Shown: positions 39,768-46,895 of the stretch, one piece after another
Layout: each line of letters starts with the position of its first letter
Numbering within the stretch: position 1 is the first letter of the stretch
Origin: Tumebacillus algifaecis
GTDB taxonomy: Bacteria > Bacillota > Bacilli > Tumebacillales > Tumebacillaceae
Assembly: GCF_002243515.1 (NCBI RefSeq)
Contig: NZ_CP022657.1
Coordinates: 1,084,001 to 1,148,000 of the forward strand
Direction of reading: 5' to 3'
Length of the DNA stretch: 64,000 bases
Made by a program: the position numbers and the translations under genes
Notes under the pieces: generated by a model
The model's input: the letters and a program-made list of their open reading frames with translations, nothing else
What the model was told of the DNA's origin: nothing
The model's database searches: none

Positions 39768-41000
39768 CTAAGCGATTTTACGTAATGGCGTGAAAAAGGA
39801 AATCAACCCGGATGCGACGATCATGGCGGTTGCCAGCAGATAGGTGATCACCGAACCGCTGGCCATGCCGATGGTGACCCCGCCGACCATACCGGCCAGT
39901 GGAATGCAGCAGTTGGAGATCGAGGTGATCGCACCTTCCACGCGGCCGAACATCTGGTTATCGATGTTGCCTTGCTTGTAGGCGTTCAAAATCACGTTCA
40001 TCACCACCACGCTGCCGAGCAGTACGCCCAGACCAAGCCCGGTCGCGATCCAGTGCGGTACCAAAGCGATCAGACCGCCGCCGATCAAGCCGCCAAAGGT
40101 CATCAGCGTGCTGAGCAGCTGGCCGCGACGAAAGCGCTTGGTCAGCGGTTGGCTGATCAAGGCGCCGAGGATACCGAAAATGCCGACCGAGGAGAACACC
40201 AGACCGACTCGATATTCATCCGCGCCCAACGTGTCGCGCAGGTAGAAGACCAGCGTTGACATGACCAGCCCGAGCCCAAAATTGCAGAACATCGAGATCG
40301 CGCCGATCGCCCGCAGGTCGATGCGGTTCCATCCGTACGCAAACCCTGATTTCATATCCTGCCAGATCGTTTTCGGTTCTTGGCCAGACAGATCCGGCTT
40401 TGGAATCGATCCGATCAGGAAGACGCAGAGCGCCATCACCAAGTAACTGAAAGCGCAGATGAAGATGGAAAGCGACGTGCCGATCGCTGCGAGCAGAGCA
40501 CCGGCGAGGATCGGCCCGAGCAGGCGAATCGTGTTGTCAACCAACTGCAGTTGACCATTCGATTTGATCAGTTGATCCTTATCGACCAGATTCGGGATGA
40601 CCGCAGACAAGGAAATATCGACAAAGAAGGAGAGCGTAGAGAGCACAAAGGACAATGCGAAAAGATAAGGCATGGACAGCAGATCCATCCAATAGAGCAA
40701 CGGAATCGAAACGATCAATAACATACGAGCTATATCGCAGACCATCATGATCTTACGGCGATCAGAACGGTCGATGATCACGCCACCAAGCGGCAACAAT
40801 AGCAGGAACGGCAAGGTTTCAAAAGCGAACACCGCTCCCATCTGCACCGACGACCCCGTCAGATCATAGGCCAGCCAGGGAAGTGCGAGCATGTAGATGT
40901 TGTTGCCAAGACGAGAAAAAAGCAACCCGAACAACAGGTAGTAAAAACGGTAGGCTTGTTTGGGCTGTGGTTGAGTTGGCTGCGTCAACGGATTAGACAT
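39768..41000 (-). CDS. MFS exporter of the mini-peptide locus
   Basis: A 410-residue, twelve-span major facilitator of the EntS/MFS_3-like export type. Motif A is in loop 2-3: GGVIIDRSDRRKIMMVCD (about residues 72-89). The central loop includes PKPDLSGQEPKTIWQDMKSG. The N-terminal cytoplasmic tail is rich in Pro/Gln (NPLTQPTQPQPKQ). The start overlaps the end of the flavoprotein gene by eight bases, so the two are coupled. Relatives export siderophores, drugs and peptides. Its place between the peptide-modifying enzyme and the TPR gene points to release of the modified peptides. Confidence 0.85.
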   Translation of the reverse strand: MSNPLTQPTQPQPKQAYRFYYLLFGLLFSRLGNNIYMLALPWLAYDLTGSSVQMGAVFAFETLPFLLLLPLGGVIIDRSDRRKIMMVCDIARMLLIVSIPLLYWMDLLSMPYLFALSFVLSTLSFFVDISLSAVIPNLVDKDQLIKSNGQLQLVDNTIRLLGPILAGALLAAIGTSLSIFICAFSYLVMALCVFLIGSIPKPDLSGQEPKTIWQDMKSGFAYGWNRIDLRAIGAISMFCNFGLGLVMSTLVFYLRDTLGADEYRVGLVFSSVGIFGILGALISQPLTKRFRRGQLLSTLMTFGGLIGGGLIALVPHWIATGLGLGVLLGSVVVMNVILNAYKQGNIDNQMFGRVEGAITSISNCCIPLAGMVGGVTIGMASGSVITYLLATAMIVASGLISFFTPLRKIA

Positions 41001-41562
41001 ACAGCCCTTGCCCCCTTAAAATCTCTTCTAAACGCGGGATAAACTGGCTATAGGAAGGCATCGCACCTTGCACTCTTTGTCCAGTGGAGAGCTGGATCGC
41101 GTCTTCTCCGCCTGGTTCGACGATCAGGTAGCCGTCCTCTTTAAGTCGGCGCAAGTTGCGCTGCATCGCAGGGCGATTGAGCATGTGTTCGTTCATGTTC
41201 GGGCAAAATACGACCGGACACTTCGCCGCCATCGCAGCGGTGGAGAGCAGATCATCAGCAATGCCGTTGGCTACCTTGCCCACGATGTTGGCGCTGGCCG
41301 GGATAATCACCATCAGGTCGGCCCAAGCGGTCAGATGAATGTGCGGAATTTTAAATTGGTCGGTCGAGTCGGTCGATTTTAAAAACACATTTCCATCGAT
41401 GAAATAGTTGACCGTGCTGCTTTGGAGCATCGAGGCGGCACTTTCGGTCATAATGACATGTACGCTTGCGCCCCAAGTGCTGCGAAGAGCTGTGAGATAG
41501 TTTTGAATTTCTACTGCGCCGATCGACCCGGAAATGCCTACGAGCACTTTGTTGATGTCCAA
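40993..41562 (-). CDS. EpiD/LanD-like flavoprotein cysteine decarboxylase
   Basis: A 189-residue HFCD-family flavoprotein (EpiD, MrsD, PPC decarboxylase group). FMN site VLVGISGSIGA (6-16); catalytic His in PHIHLTAWADL (H74 is the likely equivalent of EpiD H67); PASAN motif 88-92 followed by KVANGIADDLLS; substrate clamp PNMNEHM (121-127). It lacks the PPC-synthetase half of Dfp, as expected for a dedicated peptide decarboxylase. TTG 41562 is chosen because GGAGGGG sits six bases before it, although the frame opens at 41625. Such enzymes oxidatively decarboxylate a C-terminal Cys to an aminoenethiol; four Cys-ending mini-peptides lie just upstream. Confidence 0.85.
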   Translation of the reverse strand: MDINKVLVGISGSIGAVEIQNYLTALRSTWGASVHVIMTESAASMLQSSTVNYFIDGNVFLKSTDSTDQFKIPHIHLTAWADLMVIIPASANIVGKVANGIADDLLSTAAMAAKCPVVFCPNMNEHMLNRPAMQRNLRRLKEDGYLIVEPGGEDAIQLSTGQRVQGAMPSYSQFIPRLEEILRGQGLYV

Positions 41563-41586
41563 GTGAGTCCCCTCCATAAATGAGTG

Positions 41587-41616
41587 AAAAGCCCGGATGG
41601 AACCATCCAGGCTTTT
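41587..41616 (-). terminator. Attenuator-like hairpin between mini-peptides and decarboxylase gene
   Basis: On the minus strand AAAAGCCTGGATGG-TT-CCATCCGGGCTTTT forms a 13-pair stem with one mismatch, ending in TTTT. Placed between the peptide genes and the enzyme gene, it would let most transcripts stop after the peptides, a common way to make more precursor than enzyme. Confidence 0.75.
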
Positions 41617-41640
41617 GAGATGCATGTTATGAGTCAGTGA

Positions 41641-41667
41641 TTAGCAAACCCAGACTTGATCTTTCAC
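41641..41667 (-). CDS. Mini-peptide precursor 4, MKDQVWVC
   Basis: An eight-codon gene, GTG start, TAA stop, encoding MKDQVWVC. Ribosome site GGAGGTGA (41680-41673) five bases upstream. An in-frame ATG at 41682 would give a 13-residue form, but it overlaps the ribosome site, and the GTG form aligns exactly with mini-peptide 2 (MKDPVFVC). The C-terminal W-V-C fits the EpiD substrate rule. It lies about 80 bp upstream of the decarboxylase gene with a hairpin between. Confidence 0.75.
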   Translation of the reverse strand: MKDQVWVC

Positions 41668-41711
41668 GACTGTCACCTCCATGCGTCTCAAGTGTTATCA
41701 TGAAAATGAAA

Positions 41712-41747
41712 CTAGCAGATGAAGATCGGTTCGAAAGTTTGTGCCAT
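41712..41747 (-). CDS. Mini-peptide precursor 3, MAQTFEPIFIC
   Basis: An eleven-codon gene encoding MAQTFEPIFIC, ATG start, TAG stop, with GGAGGTGA (41760-41753) five bases before the ATG. There is no leader segment: the whole product is 11 residues and ends F-I-C. It shares with the other three peptides the aromatic-aliphatic-Cys end, one or more acidic residues and identical translation signals, while the bodies differ. Confidence 0.75.
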   Translation of the reverse strand: MAQTFEPIFIC

Positions 41748-41795
41748 GGTTGTCACCTCCCTACAGTAGTTTAGAAGTTCTCGTTGGAAAGGAAA

Positions 41796-41822
41796 TTAGC
41801 AAACGAATACCGGATCTTTCAT
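41796..41822 (-). CDS. Mini-peptide precursor 2, MKDPVFVC
   Basis: An eight-codon gene encoding MKDPVFVC, ATG start, TAA stop, with GGAGGTGA (41834-41827) four bases before the ATG. It is 6/8 identical to mini-peptide 4, with both changes conservative in kind (P/Q at 4, F/W at 6), which suggests gene duplication and selection on the peptide sequence. It ends F-V-C. Confidence 0.75.
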   Translation of the reverse strand: MKDPVFVC

Positions 41823-41952
41823 ATTGTCACCTCCGCACCAACGTAAATATCGAAAGAAGAATGTATTTAATTCAACCACTTGTATGAATGAATACTACAA
41901 GCGGGGACATGATTCCTACCTGAAATTGAAAAAATCTGAAAATAAATGATGG

Positions 41953-41975
41953 AGCCCGGTAAGAAAACCCGGGCT
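41953..41975 (-). terminator. Hairpin after mini-peptide 1
   Basis: AGCCCGG / CCGGGCT stem (minus strand, loop of nine bases) 11 bp after the first mini-peptide stop, followed by an AT-rich stretch (CCATCATTTATTTTC). It may end or thin the transcript of peptide 1. From here to peptide 2 (about 130 bp, AT-rich) no gene is visible; it may hold a second promoter. Confidence 0.55.
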
Positions 41976-41986
41976 TTGGTTTGAAA

Positions 41987-42034
41987 CTAGCAGAGGTAGA
42001 TGTTGATATCGCCTACTTTGACGTTGCGCTCCAT
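41987..42034 (-). CDS. Mini-peptide precursor 1, MERNVKVGDINIYLC
   Basis: A fifteen-codon gene, ATG to TAG, encoding MERNVKVGDINIYLC. GGAGGTGA (42048-42041) precedes the ATG. It ends Y-L-C, again aromatic-aliphatic-Cys. It is the most upstream of the four and is set apart from them by about 165 bp with a hairpin. Region 42035-42253 between it and the divergent HesB-like gene is AT-rich, with tandem CGAGTAT/CGAGTGT near 42091-42105, and presumably carries both promoters. Confidence 0.72.
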   Translation of the reverse strand: MERNVKVGDINIYLC

Positions 42035-42253
42035 GTCTGTTCACCTCCGATTCTAAATTAATAAAGGTTGTTCTGAAATATAAATACTACACTCGATACT
42101 CGAACTCCTTTCTATTAGTCAAAATTAATTGAAAAAATCTGCAACTTCCCATCGGCGGCAGTTTTTTGGTACTTTGAACAGGCAAAGATCTTGTACAGAT
42201 CGAATGCACTACCGCAAGACACACGATTTCAATTGAACAAGGGGGAAGCAACT

Positions 42254-42562
42254 GTGATCTCCATAACGGACCGCGCTAAAGAAGCACTGCACATCTACCA
42301 GACTGTAGGCGAGACGCTGACTTTGCGCTTTTTTATCGAAACGGAAGGCGGCTGAAGCGCTACAACCTTTTATGATTTGGCTCTGGATGAGCCAAGAGCG
42401 GATGATGAAGTGATCGACGCAGGTGACAACATCCAAGTGGTCGTCGATCGCGGGTCGTGGTTTTTTGTCGATGAGCCATTGAAAATCGATTACGAGCCCG
42501 CAGAAAAAGCGTTTCGGATTCGGGCGGCGACCCACGTGATCCCTGACCGAATCAAGTTGTAA
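42254..42562 (+). CDS. Second HesB-like protein with in-frame TGA (candidate selenoprotein)
   Basis: Read through TGA at 42353-42355, this gives a 102-residue HesB-like protein: MISITDRAKEALHIYQTVGE, then TLTLRFFIETEGG-U34-SATTFYD, LALDEPRADDEVIDAGDN, and an end without Cys. The TGA replaces the first cluster Cys, as in the 18564 gene. Both start MISITD-AKE and share LALDE. GTG 42254 follows AAGGGGGAAG. A perfect SECIS-like hairpin lies 21-40 nt after the TGA. Without readthrough both halves would be too short to fold. It is divergent from the mini-peptide operon (220 bp). Sec insertion is inferred; HesB-like selenoproteins are a known family. Confidence 0.75.
42376..42396 (+). promoter_or_regulatory. 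SECIS-like hairpin in the second HesB-like gene
   Basis: TTGGCTC (42377-42383), loop TGGAT, GAGCCAA (42389-42395): seven perfect pairs plus an outer T-G. The loop Gs are about 30 nt after the TGA. The stem and loop sequence match the hairpin at 18680-18700 almost base for base, including third codon positions. Confidence 0.65.
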
Positions 42563-42603
42563 CCAATGTCGTCGCGCTGTCCAAGCTGTCAATTGGCAAA
42601 TAA

Positions 42604-42640
42604 AAAGCGGCTTGCAGAGTAAGACTCTGCAAGCCGCTTT
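42604..42640. terminator. Bidirectional terminator between the HesB-like and fabI genes
   Basis: AAAGCGGCTTGCAGAGT-AAG-ACTCTGCAAGCCGCTTT, a perfect 17-bp stem with A/T ends. Confidence 0.93.
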
Positions 42641-42655
42641 GCGTGTTGGTATCGT

Positions 42656-43426
42656 TTAGCCCATGATGTGGTAGCCAGCGTCCACGTGAATCGTTTCGCC
42701 GGTGATGCCGCTGGCCAAGTCGGAAGCGAGGAACAGCGCGGTCTTGGCGACTTCTTCCTGCGTGATGTTGCGGCGCAGCGGGGATTTTTCTGCCACTTGC
42801 GGGAGGATCGACGTGAAGTTTTTCACGCCGCGCGCAGCGAGCGTGTTGATCGGACCTGCGGAGATCGCGTTGACGCGGATGCCCTGCGGACCGAGGTCAT
42901 TGGCGAGGTAGCGCACGCTATGTTCCAGCGCTGCTTTGGCCACACCCATCACGTTATAGTTGCTGACGATGCGCTCACCACCGATATAGGTCATCGTGAT
43001 GATCGAGCCGCCTTCTGTCATCATCTCTTTTGCTTCCTTGGCGATGGTGACCAGCGAATATGCCGAGATGTCATGTGCGAGCAAGAAGCCTTCGCGGGAC
43101 GTGTTGACAAAGCTGCCTTCCAAATCCTCAGCTTTTGCGTACGCCAAGGAGTGAACGACCCCATCCATCGTGCCCCATTCTGCCTTGAGCTGACCAAACG
43201 CAGCGGTGATTTCTTCGTCGCGGGTGACATCGACAGAAATCAACGACGAGCCCGGCATGGTCGTTTCCACGAGCTTTTGTACACGGGATTCCAAACGCTC
43301 CCCTTGGTAGCTGAATGCGAGGGTTGCGCCCGCTTCGTGCAGCGCTTTGGCGATCGCCCAAGCAATCGAGCGGTCATTGGCAACGCCCATGATCAAGAAC
43401 TTTTTACCGGCTAACAGTTGGTTCAT
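42656..43426 (-). CDS. fabI: Enoyl-ACP reductase FabI
   Basis: A 256-residue SDR enzyme for the last step of fatty-acid elongation (NADH/NADPH-dependent). FabI signature GVANDRSIAWAIAKALHEAG at the N-terminus replaces the normal SDR glycine motif, SLAYA holds the cofactor, and the catalytic pair is in YNVMGVAKAALE (Y-x6-K). It ends GETIHVDAGYHIMG. ATG 43426 with AAAGGAG is the start; the frame extends upstream without support. The promoter region contains a FapR operator. A second reductase (FabL type) is encoded at 55032. Confidence 0.95.
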   Translation of the reverse strand: MNQLLAGKKFLIMGVANDRSIAWAIAKALHEAGATLAFSYQGERLESRVQKLVETTMPGSSLISVDVTRDEEITAAFGQLKAEWGTMDGVVHSLAYAKAEDLEGSFVNTSREGFLLAHDISAYSLVTIAKEAKEMMTEGGSIITMTYIGGERIVSNYNVMGVAKAALEHSVRYLANDLGPQGIRVNAISAGPINTLAARGVKNFTSILPQVAEKSPLRRNITQEEVAKTALFLASDLASGITGETIHVDAGYHIMG

Positions 43427-43457
43427 ATTCAATCTCCTTTGTGAGTAGAATACACTC

Positions 43458-43473
43458 TTAGTACCTAGTACTA
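43458..43473 (-). promoter_or_regulatory. FapR operator at the fabI promoter
   Basis: TTAGTACCTAGTACTA, a near-perfect palindrome that matches the Bacillus FapR box (TTAGTACC-N-GGTACTAA type). On the minus strand TATAGT (-10-like) overlaps it, so FapR binding would block fabI transcription and malonyl-CoA would relieve it. This is known for the FapR regulon and inferred here. Confidence 0.82.
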
Positions 43474-43624
43474 TATTGAACGATTTTGCCGCAAAGGACA
43501 AGTCCTGGCTTTCCTAACATTTTTTTCTCGAGGTAAAAATGAGAAAGGGTGAAACTCTACTCGCGTTCGCTCGTATACTAGATGCGGTGCTTAGCAACCG
43601 AGCATACACAAGGAGAGTACCCCC

Positions 43625-44140
43625 ATGGGATTTTTCGATAAGATAAAAGGAATTTTTGGCGCTGACAAACCGAAGGGTTTGGAACAACGAACATTGGTCA
43701 ACCTAAAAGTTGGCGATATCATTTCGATCGACCTGACCGATTACGAGGTGACAGGTATCACGATCTATCGCGGCGGCTCCAAGCAACGCATCGGGTATCT
43801 GCTGAACGATGCCGGCCGCAAGTGCTTCTTGCTCGTCGAGACGAAAGAGGTCATCCGAGCTTTCCTGTATGAAACGATTCAAGCTCGTCTTGCCAACCCT
43901 GAAGCGGTCAACTACGAGATGATCTACGACGGGTTGTCCTATTTTGAAAAAGTGCGCGGAGAGTCGAACGTCAACGTGATCGGCCAAAGCGCATTTAACA
44001 CGGTCGATCCGGTCCATTGGTGGATGCACGTTGCCGATAGCGGGCAGGCAATGTTAATCGAATGGCAAAACGGAGAGACGATCTTTCGCATCGGAGCCCC
44101 GATCAAAGCGGACCACATCACGATCTTCGCCAACAACTAA
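43625..44140 (+). CDS. DUF4178-domain protein
   Basis: A 171-residue soluble protein. The N-terminus MGFFDKIKGIFGADKPKG looks amphipathic and may touch the membrane. The body (LKVGDIISIDLTDYEVTGIT onward, then WWMHVADSGQAMLIEWQNGE) matches DUF4178, a small beta-barrel-like domain. ACAAGGAG precedes the ATG. It is 31 bp upstream of the YidC-like gene. Relatives occur beside membrane-stress and spore genes; the function is not known. Confidence 0.72.
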   Translation: MGFFDKIKGIFGADKPKGLEQRTLVNLKVGDIISIDLTDYEVTGITIYRGGSKQRIGYLLNDAGRKCFLLVETKEVIRAFLYETIQARLANPEAVNYEMIYDGLSYFEKVRGESNVNVIGQSAFNTVDPVHWWMHVADSGQAMLIEWQNGETIFRIGAPIKADHITIFANN

Positions 44141-44171
44141 CGAACTAGACCTGATAGGAAGAGGGAGATAG

Positions 44172-44909
44172 ATGAGCAACTGGGCCGTTGTACAATTTCT
44201 AGCTGGGCTGCTACATCCTGTTTTGAACACGATCGAAGGAGTTGTTCACGACTGGGGACTGGCTGTCATTTTGTTTACCTTATTGGTTCGACTGGTCTTT
44301 TTCCCCATTTCGGTGCGTCAAGCACGGTTCGCATGGAAAAACCGCAAATTCTCTAAAGCGATCAAGGAGTTGCGCACGCGTTTTGCCGATAAGCCGGAGC
44401 GACTGCGCGAAGAGACGACCCGACTCGCCTTGGAACACAAGTTCAACCCGTTTGGCGCGCTCGGCACGGCGATCTTGCAAATGCCGATCTTCGCTGCGGT
44501 GTATGCGTTGTTTTATCACTTTGGAGCAGACATCACGTCGGTGCTGATCCCGTGGGCTTCGGCGCTCGGTCACAACGACTCCACACACGTGCTCCCGATG
44601 ATCGCTGCCCTGTTCACCGCAGGTGGTGCCTTGGTGCCGCTGATCCAGCCGGAAGCGGTTGAGCAGATGGCTGCGCTCAAAAAACTGACGCCGATGCTGA
44701 TGATGCTGCCGCTGATGTTGTTCGTGCTTTGGAAAGCGCCGGTGGCGATCTCCTTGTACATGGGCACCACGGCGCTTTGGGGAATGCTTGAGCGCACATT
44801 TTTGCGAAGCGCGTTTGCTGTCAAGCGCTTCCGCCTCGATCCGGACGCGATTTTCTCGTCTGGGCAGGGAGGAGTCATAGCTACAGAAGACGAAACAAAA
44901 AAAGCGTAG
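44172..44909 (+). CDS. YidC/Oxa1/SpoIIIJ-family membrane insertase
   Basis: A 245-residue insertase that helps small membrane proteins into the bilayer. The core of five spans starts with WGLAVILFTLLVRLVFFPIS; Arg40 in this helix is the conserved positive charge of the substrate groove. A cytoplasmic hairpin of about 40 residues (KFSKAIKELRTRFADKPERL) follows, then MPIFAAVYALF. There is no lipobox Cys at the N-terminus, unlike most Gram-positive YidC1/2. It looks shorter and divergent, so it may be an accessory paralogue. GAAGAGGGAG precedes the ATG. Confidence 0.85.
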   Translation: MSNWAVVQFLAGLLHPVLNTIEGVVHDWGLAVILFTLLVRLVFFPISVRQARFAWKNRKFSKAIKELRTRFADKPERLREETTRLALEHKFNPFGALGTAILQMPIFAAVYALFYHFGADITSVLIPWASALGHNDSTHVLPMIAALFTAGGALVPLIQPEAVEQMAALKKLTPMLMMLPLMLFVLWKAPVAISLYMGTTALWGMLERTFLRSAFAVKRFRLDPDAIFSSGQGGVIATEDETKKA

Positions 44910-44929
44910 CCCGCAAGGCTGCGCTTTTT
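44899..44929 (+). terminator. Terminator after the YidC-like gene
   Basis: AAAAGCGTAGCC / GGCTGCGCTTTTT hairpin (one wobble), overlapping the stop codon. Confidence 0.88.
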
Positions 44930-44978
44930 GTTCAATCAAGTTTTTTTCGAACTAAATAGGAAAAAAGGAGTGGGTGAG

Positions 44979-45410
44979 ATGCATTACACAGTCGTCCCGA
45001 TCATCCAAGATGAGCCGCTTACCTTGGGCGCAGAGCATCTGCCCCTCGACGGGTCAGAAGGTGAGCGTTGGAAAAAAGCGATTCAGAGCTTGCACCCGCG
45101 CCTCTTGCCCTCGTTGAAAGAAAATGCACTGCTCTCCGAAGAAGACAGCGAGTTCTGCGTGGCAGGCGGCATTTTTGATTATGAGCGGGGCCGCGAGCTT
45201 GTGTTCGACGGCACCGAACTTCGCTTATCGCACTGTGCTGAGAACTTTTTCGATTTCTTGATGGCACCTGTAGACTGTTTGCATGTCTTAGCCGAGCGGC
45301 AGGAGCAATGCGCAGAGATCGAAAGCAGTGCTGACAACAGAGCGCGCCTTGCTGTGCTCACCGCCTGGTGGGAGCAAGGGTATCGCGTTCTGATGCTGCA
45401 ACATCAATAA
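44979..45410 (+). CDS. Hypothetical protein upstream of the SSADH gene
   Basis: A 143-residue acidic, soluble protein (MHYTVVPIIQDEPLTLGAEH...) with four Cys and no family I recognise. ATG 44979 follows AAAAAAGGAGTGGGTGAG. It ends 18 bp before the succinate-semialdehyde dehydrogenase gene, so the two are probably one transcript, but nothing in the sequence ties it to that reaction. Confidence 0.6.
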   Translation: MHYTVVPIIQDEPLTLGAEHLPLDGSEGERWKKAIQSLHPRLLPSLKENALLSEEDSEFCVAGGIFDYERGRELVFDGTELRLSHCAENFFDFLMAPVDCLHVLAERQEQCAEIESSADNRARLAVLTAWWEQGYRVLMLQHQ

Positions 45411-45428
45411 GCGAGGAGATGTAGCCCG

Positions 45429-46865
45429 ATGACCGTGGATTCGAACAAATTATTCATAAATGGCGACTGGATTTCGGCGGGAGGCACCTTTCCGATCCAT
45501 GATCCGGCGACAGGAGAAATCGTCGGCTACGCGGCCGACGCTGAACAAAGCCACGCCCTGCTGGCGGTCGAAGCGGCGCATACCGCGTTTCCCACATGGT
45601 CGAAAACGCCCGCACCGAAGCGTTCCGCCCTGCTTTATAGATGGTACGAACTGATCATGGAACATCGTGACGAGATCGCGACCCTGCTGACCTGTGAGAT
45701 GGGCAAGCCGTTTCCGGAAGCGAAAGGGGAAGTCAGCTTCGCAGCAAACTTTGTGCTATGGTATGCAGAGGAAGCCAAGCGGATCTATGGCGACACGGTC
45801 CCGTCCAACGAACCGAACAAACGAATCACTGTGCTGCGCCAGCCGGTCGGCGTCGTCAGTGCGATCACCCCGTGGAACTTCCCGGCGGCGATGGTCACTC
45901 GCAAAGTCGCTCCGGCGCTGGCGGCTGGCTGCACAGTCATTCTAAAGCCTGCTGAGCAGACACCGCTCACGGCGATCCGTCTGGTCGAGTTGGCCGAAGT
46001 GGCCGGCTTTCCTGCGGGCGTGTTCAATTTGGTGACGACCAGCAAACCGGCCGAAGTCGGTAACGTGCTGACCACCGACCCGCGCGTTCGCAAAGTCACG
46101 TTTACAGGCTCGACCGAAGTTGGCAAACTGCTCTATCGCCAAGCGGCCGACACCATCAAACGCGTCTCGCTGGAGTTGGGCGGTCACGCACCGTTCATCG
46201 TCTTTGCAGATGCGGAGATCGACCTTGCTGTTCAAGGGGTAATCGCCTCCAAATATCGCAATGCGGGCCAAACTTGTATCTGCACCAATCGCGTCTACGT
46301 CCACGAAAGCATCGCCGCGTCGTTTGCTGAAAAGCTGAGGCAGGCGGTCAGCACATTGCAGGTCGGGCCCGGAATGAAAGAAGGCGTTCACATCGGCCCG
46401 CTGATCGATGAGCACGCGCTAGCCAAGGTGGAACGCCATGTTGAAGATGCGTTGGCCAAAGGTGCGACGCTTTTGATCGGCGGAAGTCGGGAAGGTGAGC
46501 AAGGCTACTTTTTCCAAGCGACGGTGCTCAACCATGCCACCGAAGACATGCAGATAGCGACCGAAGAAACATTTGGTCCTGTCGCGCCGATCTTCACCTT
46601 TCAAAGCGAAGAGGAAGTGCTGGCCCGCGCAAACGATACGCCCTACGGCTTGGCCGCGTACTTCTACACCCGCGACATCGGTCGCGTCACGCGGATGCAA
46701 GAAAACTTGGAGTACGGCATCATCGGAGTCAATGATCCGGCGCCGTCTGTGGCGATTCAAGCGCCGTTTGGCGGGGTGAAAGAGAGCGGTTTGGCTCGCG
46801 AAGGCGGCAAATATGGCTTGGATGCCTTTCTTGAAACGAAATATATCTCGTTGGCCTTTGCATAA
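45429..46865 (+). CDS. gabD: NAD(P)-dependent succinate-semialdehyde dehydrogenase
   Basis: A 478-residue aldehyde dehydrogenase of the SSADH clade, oxidising succinate semialdehyde to succinate in the GABA branch. Cofactor site TPWNFPAAMVTRK, FTGSTEVGK; general base E249 in LELGGHAPF; nucleophile C283 in NAGQTCICTNR. C285 two residues on can form the redox-switch disulfide known in GabD-type enzymes. C-terminal FGGVKESGLAREGGKYG fits. A GABA transaminase gene is not in the window. GCGAGGAGATG lies upstream. Confidence 0.88.
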   Translation: MTVDSNKLFINGDWISAGGTFPIHDPATGEIVGYAADAEQSHALLAVEAAHTAFPTWSKTPAPKRSALLYRWYELIMEHRDEIATLLTCEMGKPFPEAKGEVSFAANFVLWYAEEAKRIYGDTVPSNEPNKRITVLRQPVGVVSAITPWNFPAAMVTRKVAPALAAGCTVILKPAEQTPLTAIRLVELAEVAGFPAGVFNLVTTSKPAEVGNVLTTDPRVRKVTFTGSTEVGKLLYRQAADTIKRVSLELGGHAPFIVFADAEIDLAVQGVIASKYRNAGQTCICTNRVYVHESIAASFAEKLRQAVSTLQVGPGMKEGVHIGPLIDEHALAKVERHVEDALAKGATLLIGGSREGEQGYFFQATVLNHATEDMQIATEETFGPVAPIFTFQSEEEVLARANDTPYGLAAYFYTRDIGRVTRMQENLEYGIIGVNDPAPSVAIQAPFGGVKESGLAREGGKYGLDAFLETKYISLAFA

Positions 46866-46895
46866 AAAACACCCTACGCAGTGGTGCGCAGAGTG
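46864..46895 (-). terminator. Terminator of the metallophosphoesterase gene
   Basis: On the minus strand CACTCTGCGCA-CCAC-TGCGTAGGGTG (two wobbles) followed by TTTTTT. The stem overlaps the last codons of the gene. Confidence 0.75.

Noticed and set aside
41641-41682. Longer 13-residue form of mini-peptide 4 from ATG 41682
   Set aside because: That ATG overlaps the GGAGGTGA ribosome site; the GTG at 41667 has correct spacing and gives a peptide aligned with mini-peptide 2.
41881-41935. Extra minus-strand mini-frame MSPLVVFIHTSG between mini-peptides 1 and 2
   Set aside because: Its ribosome site is poor (GGTAGGA) and it does not end in Cys like the other four, so it is probably chance.
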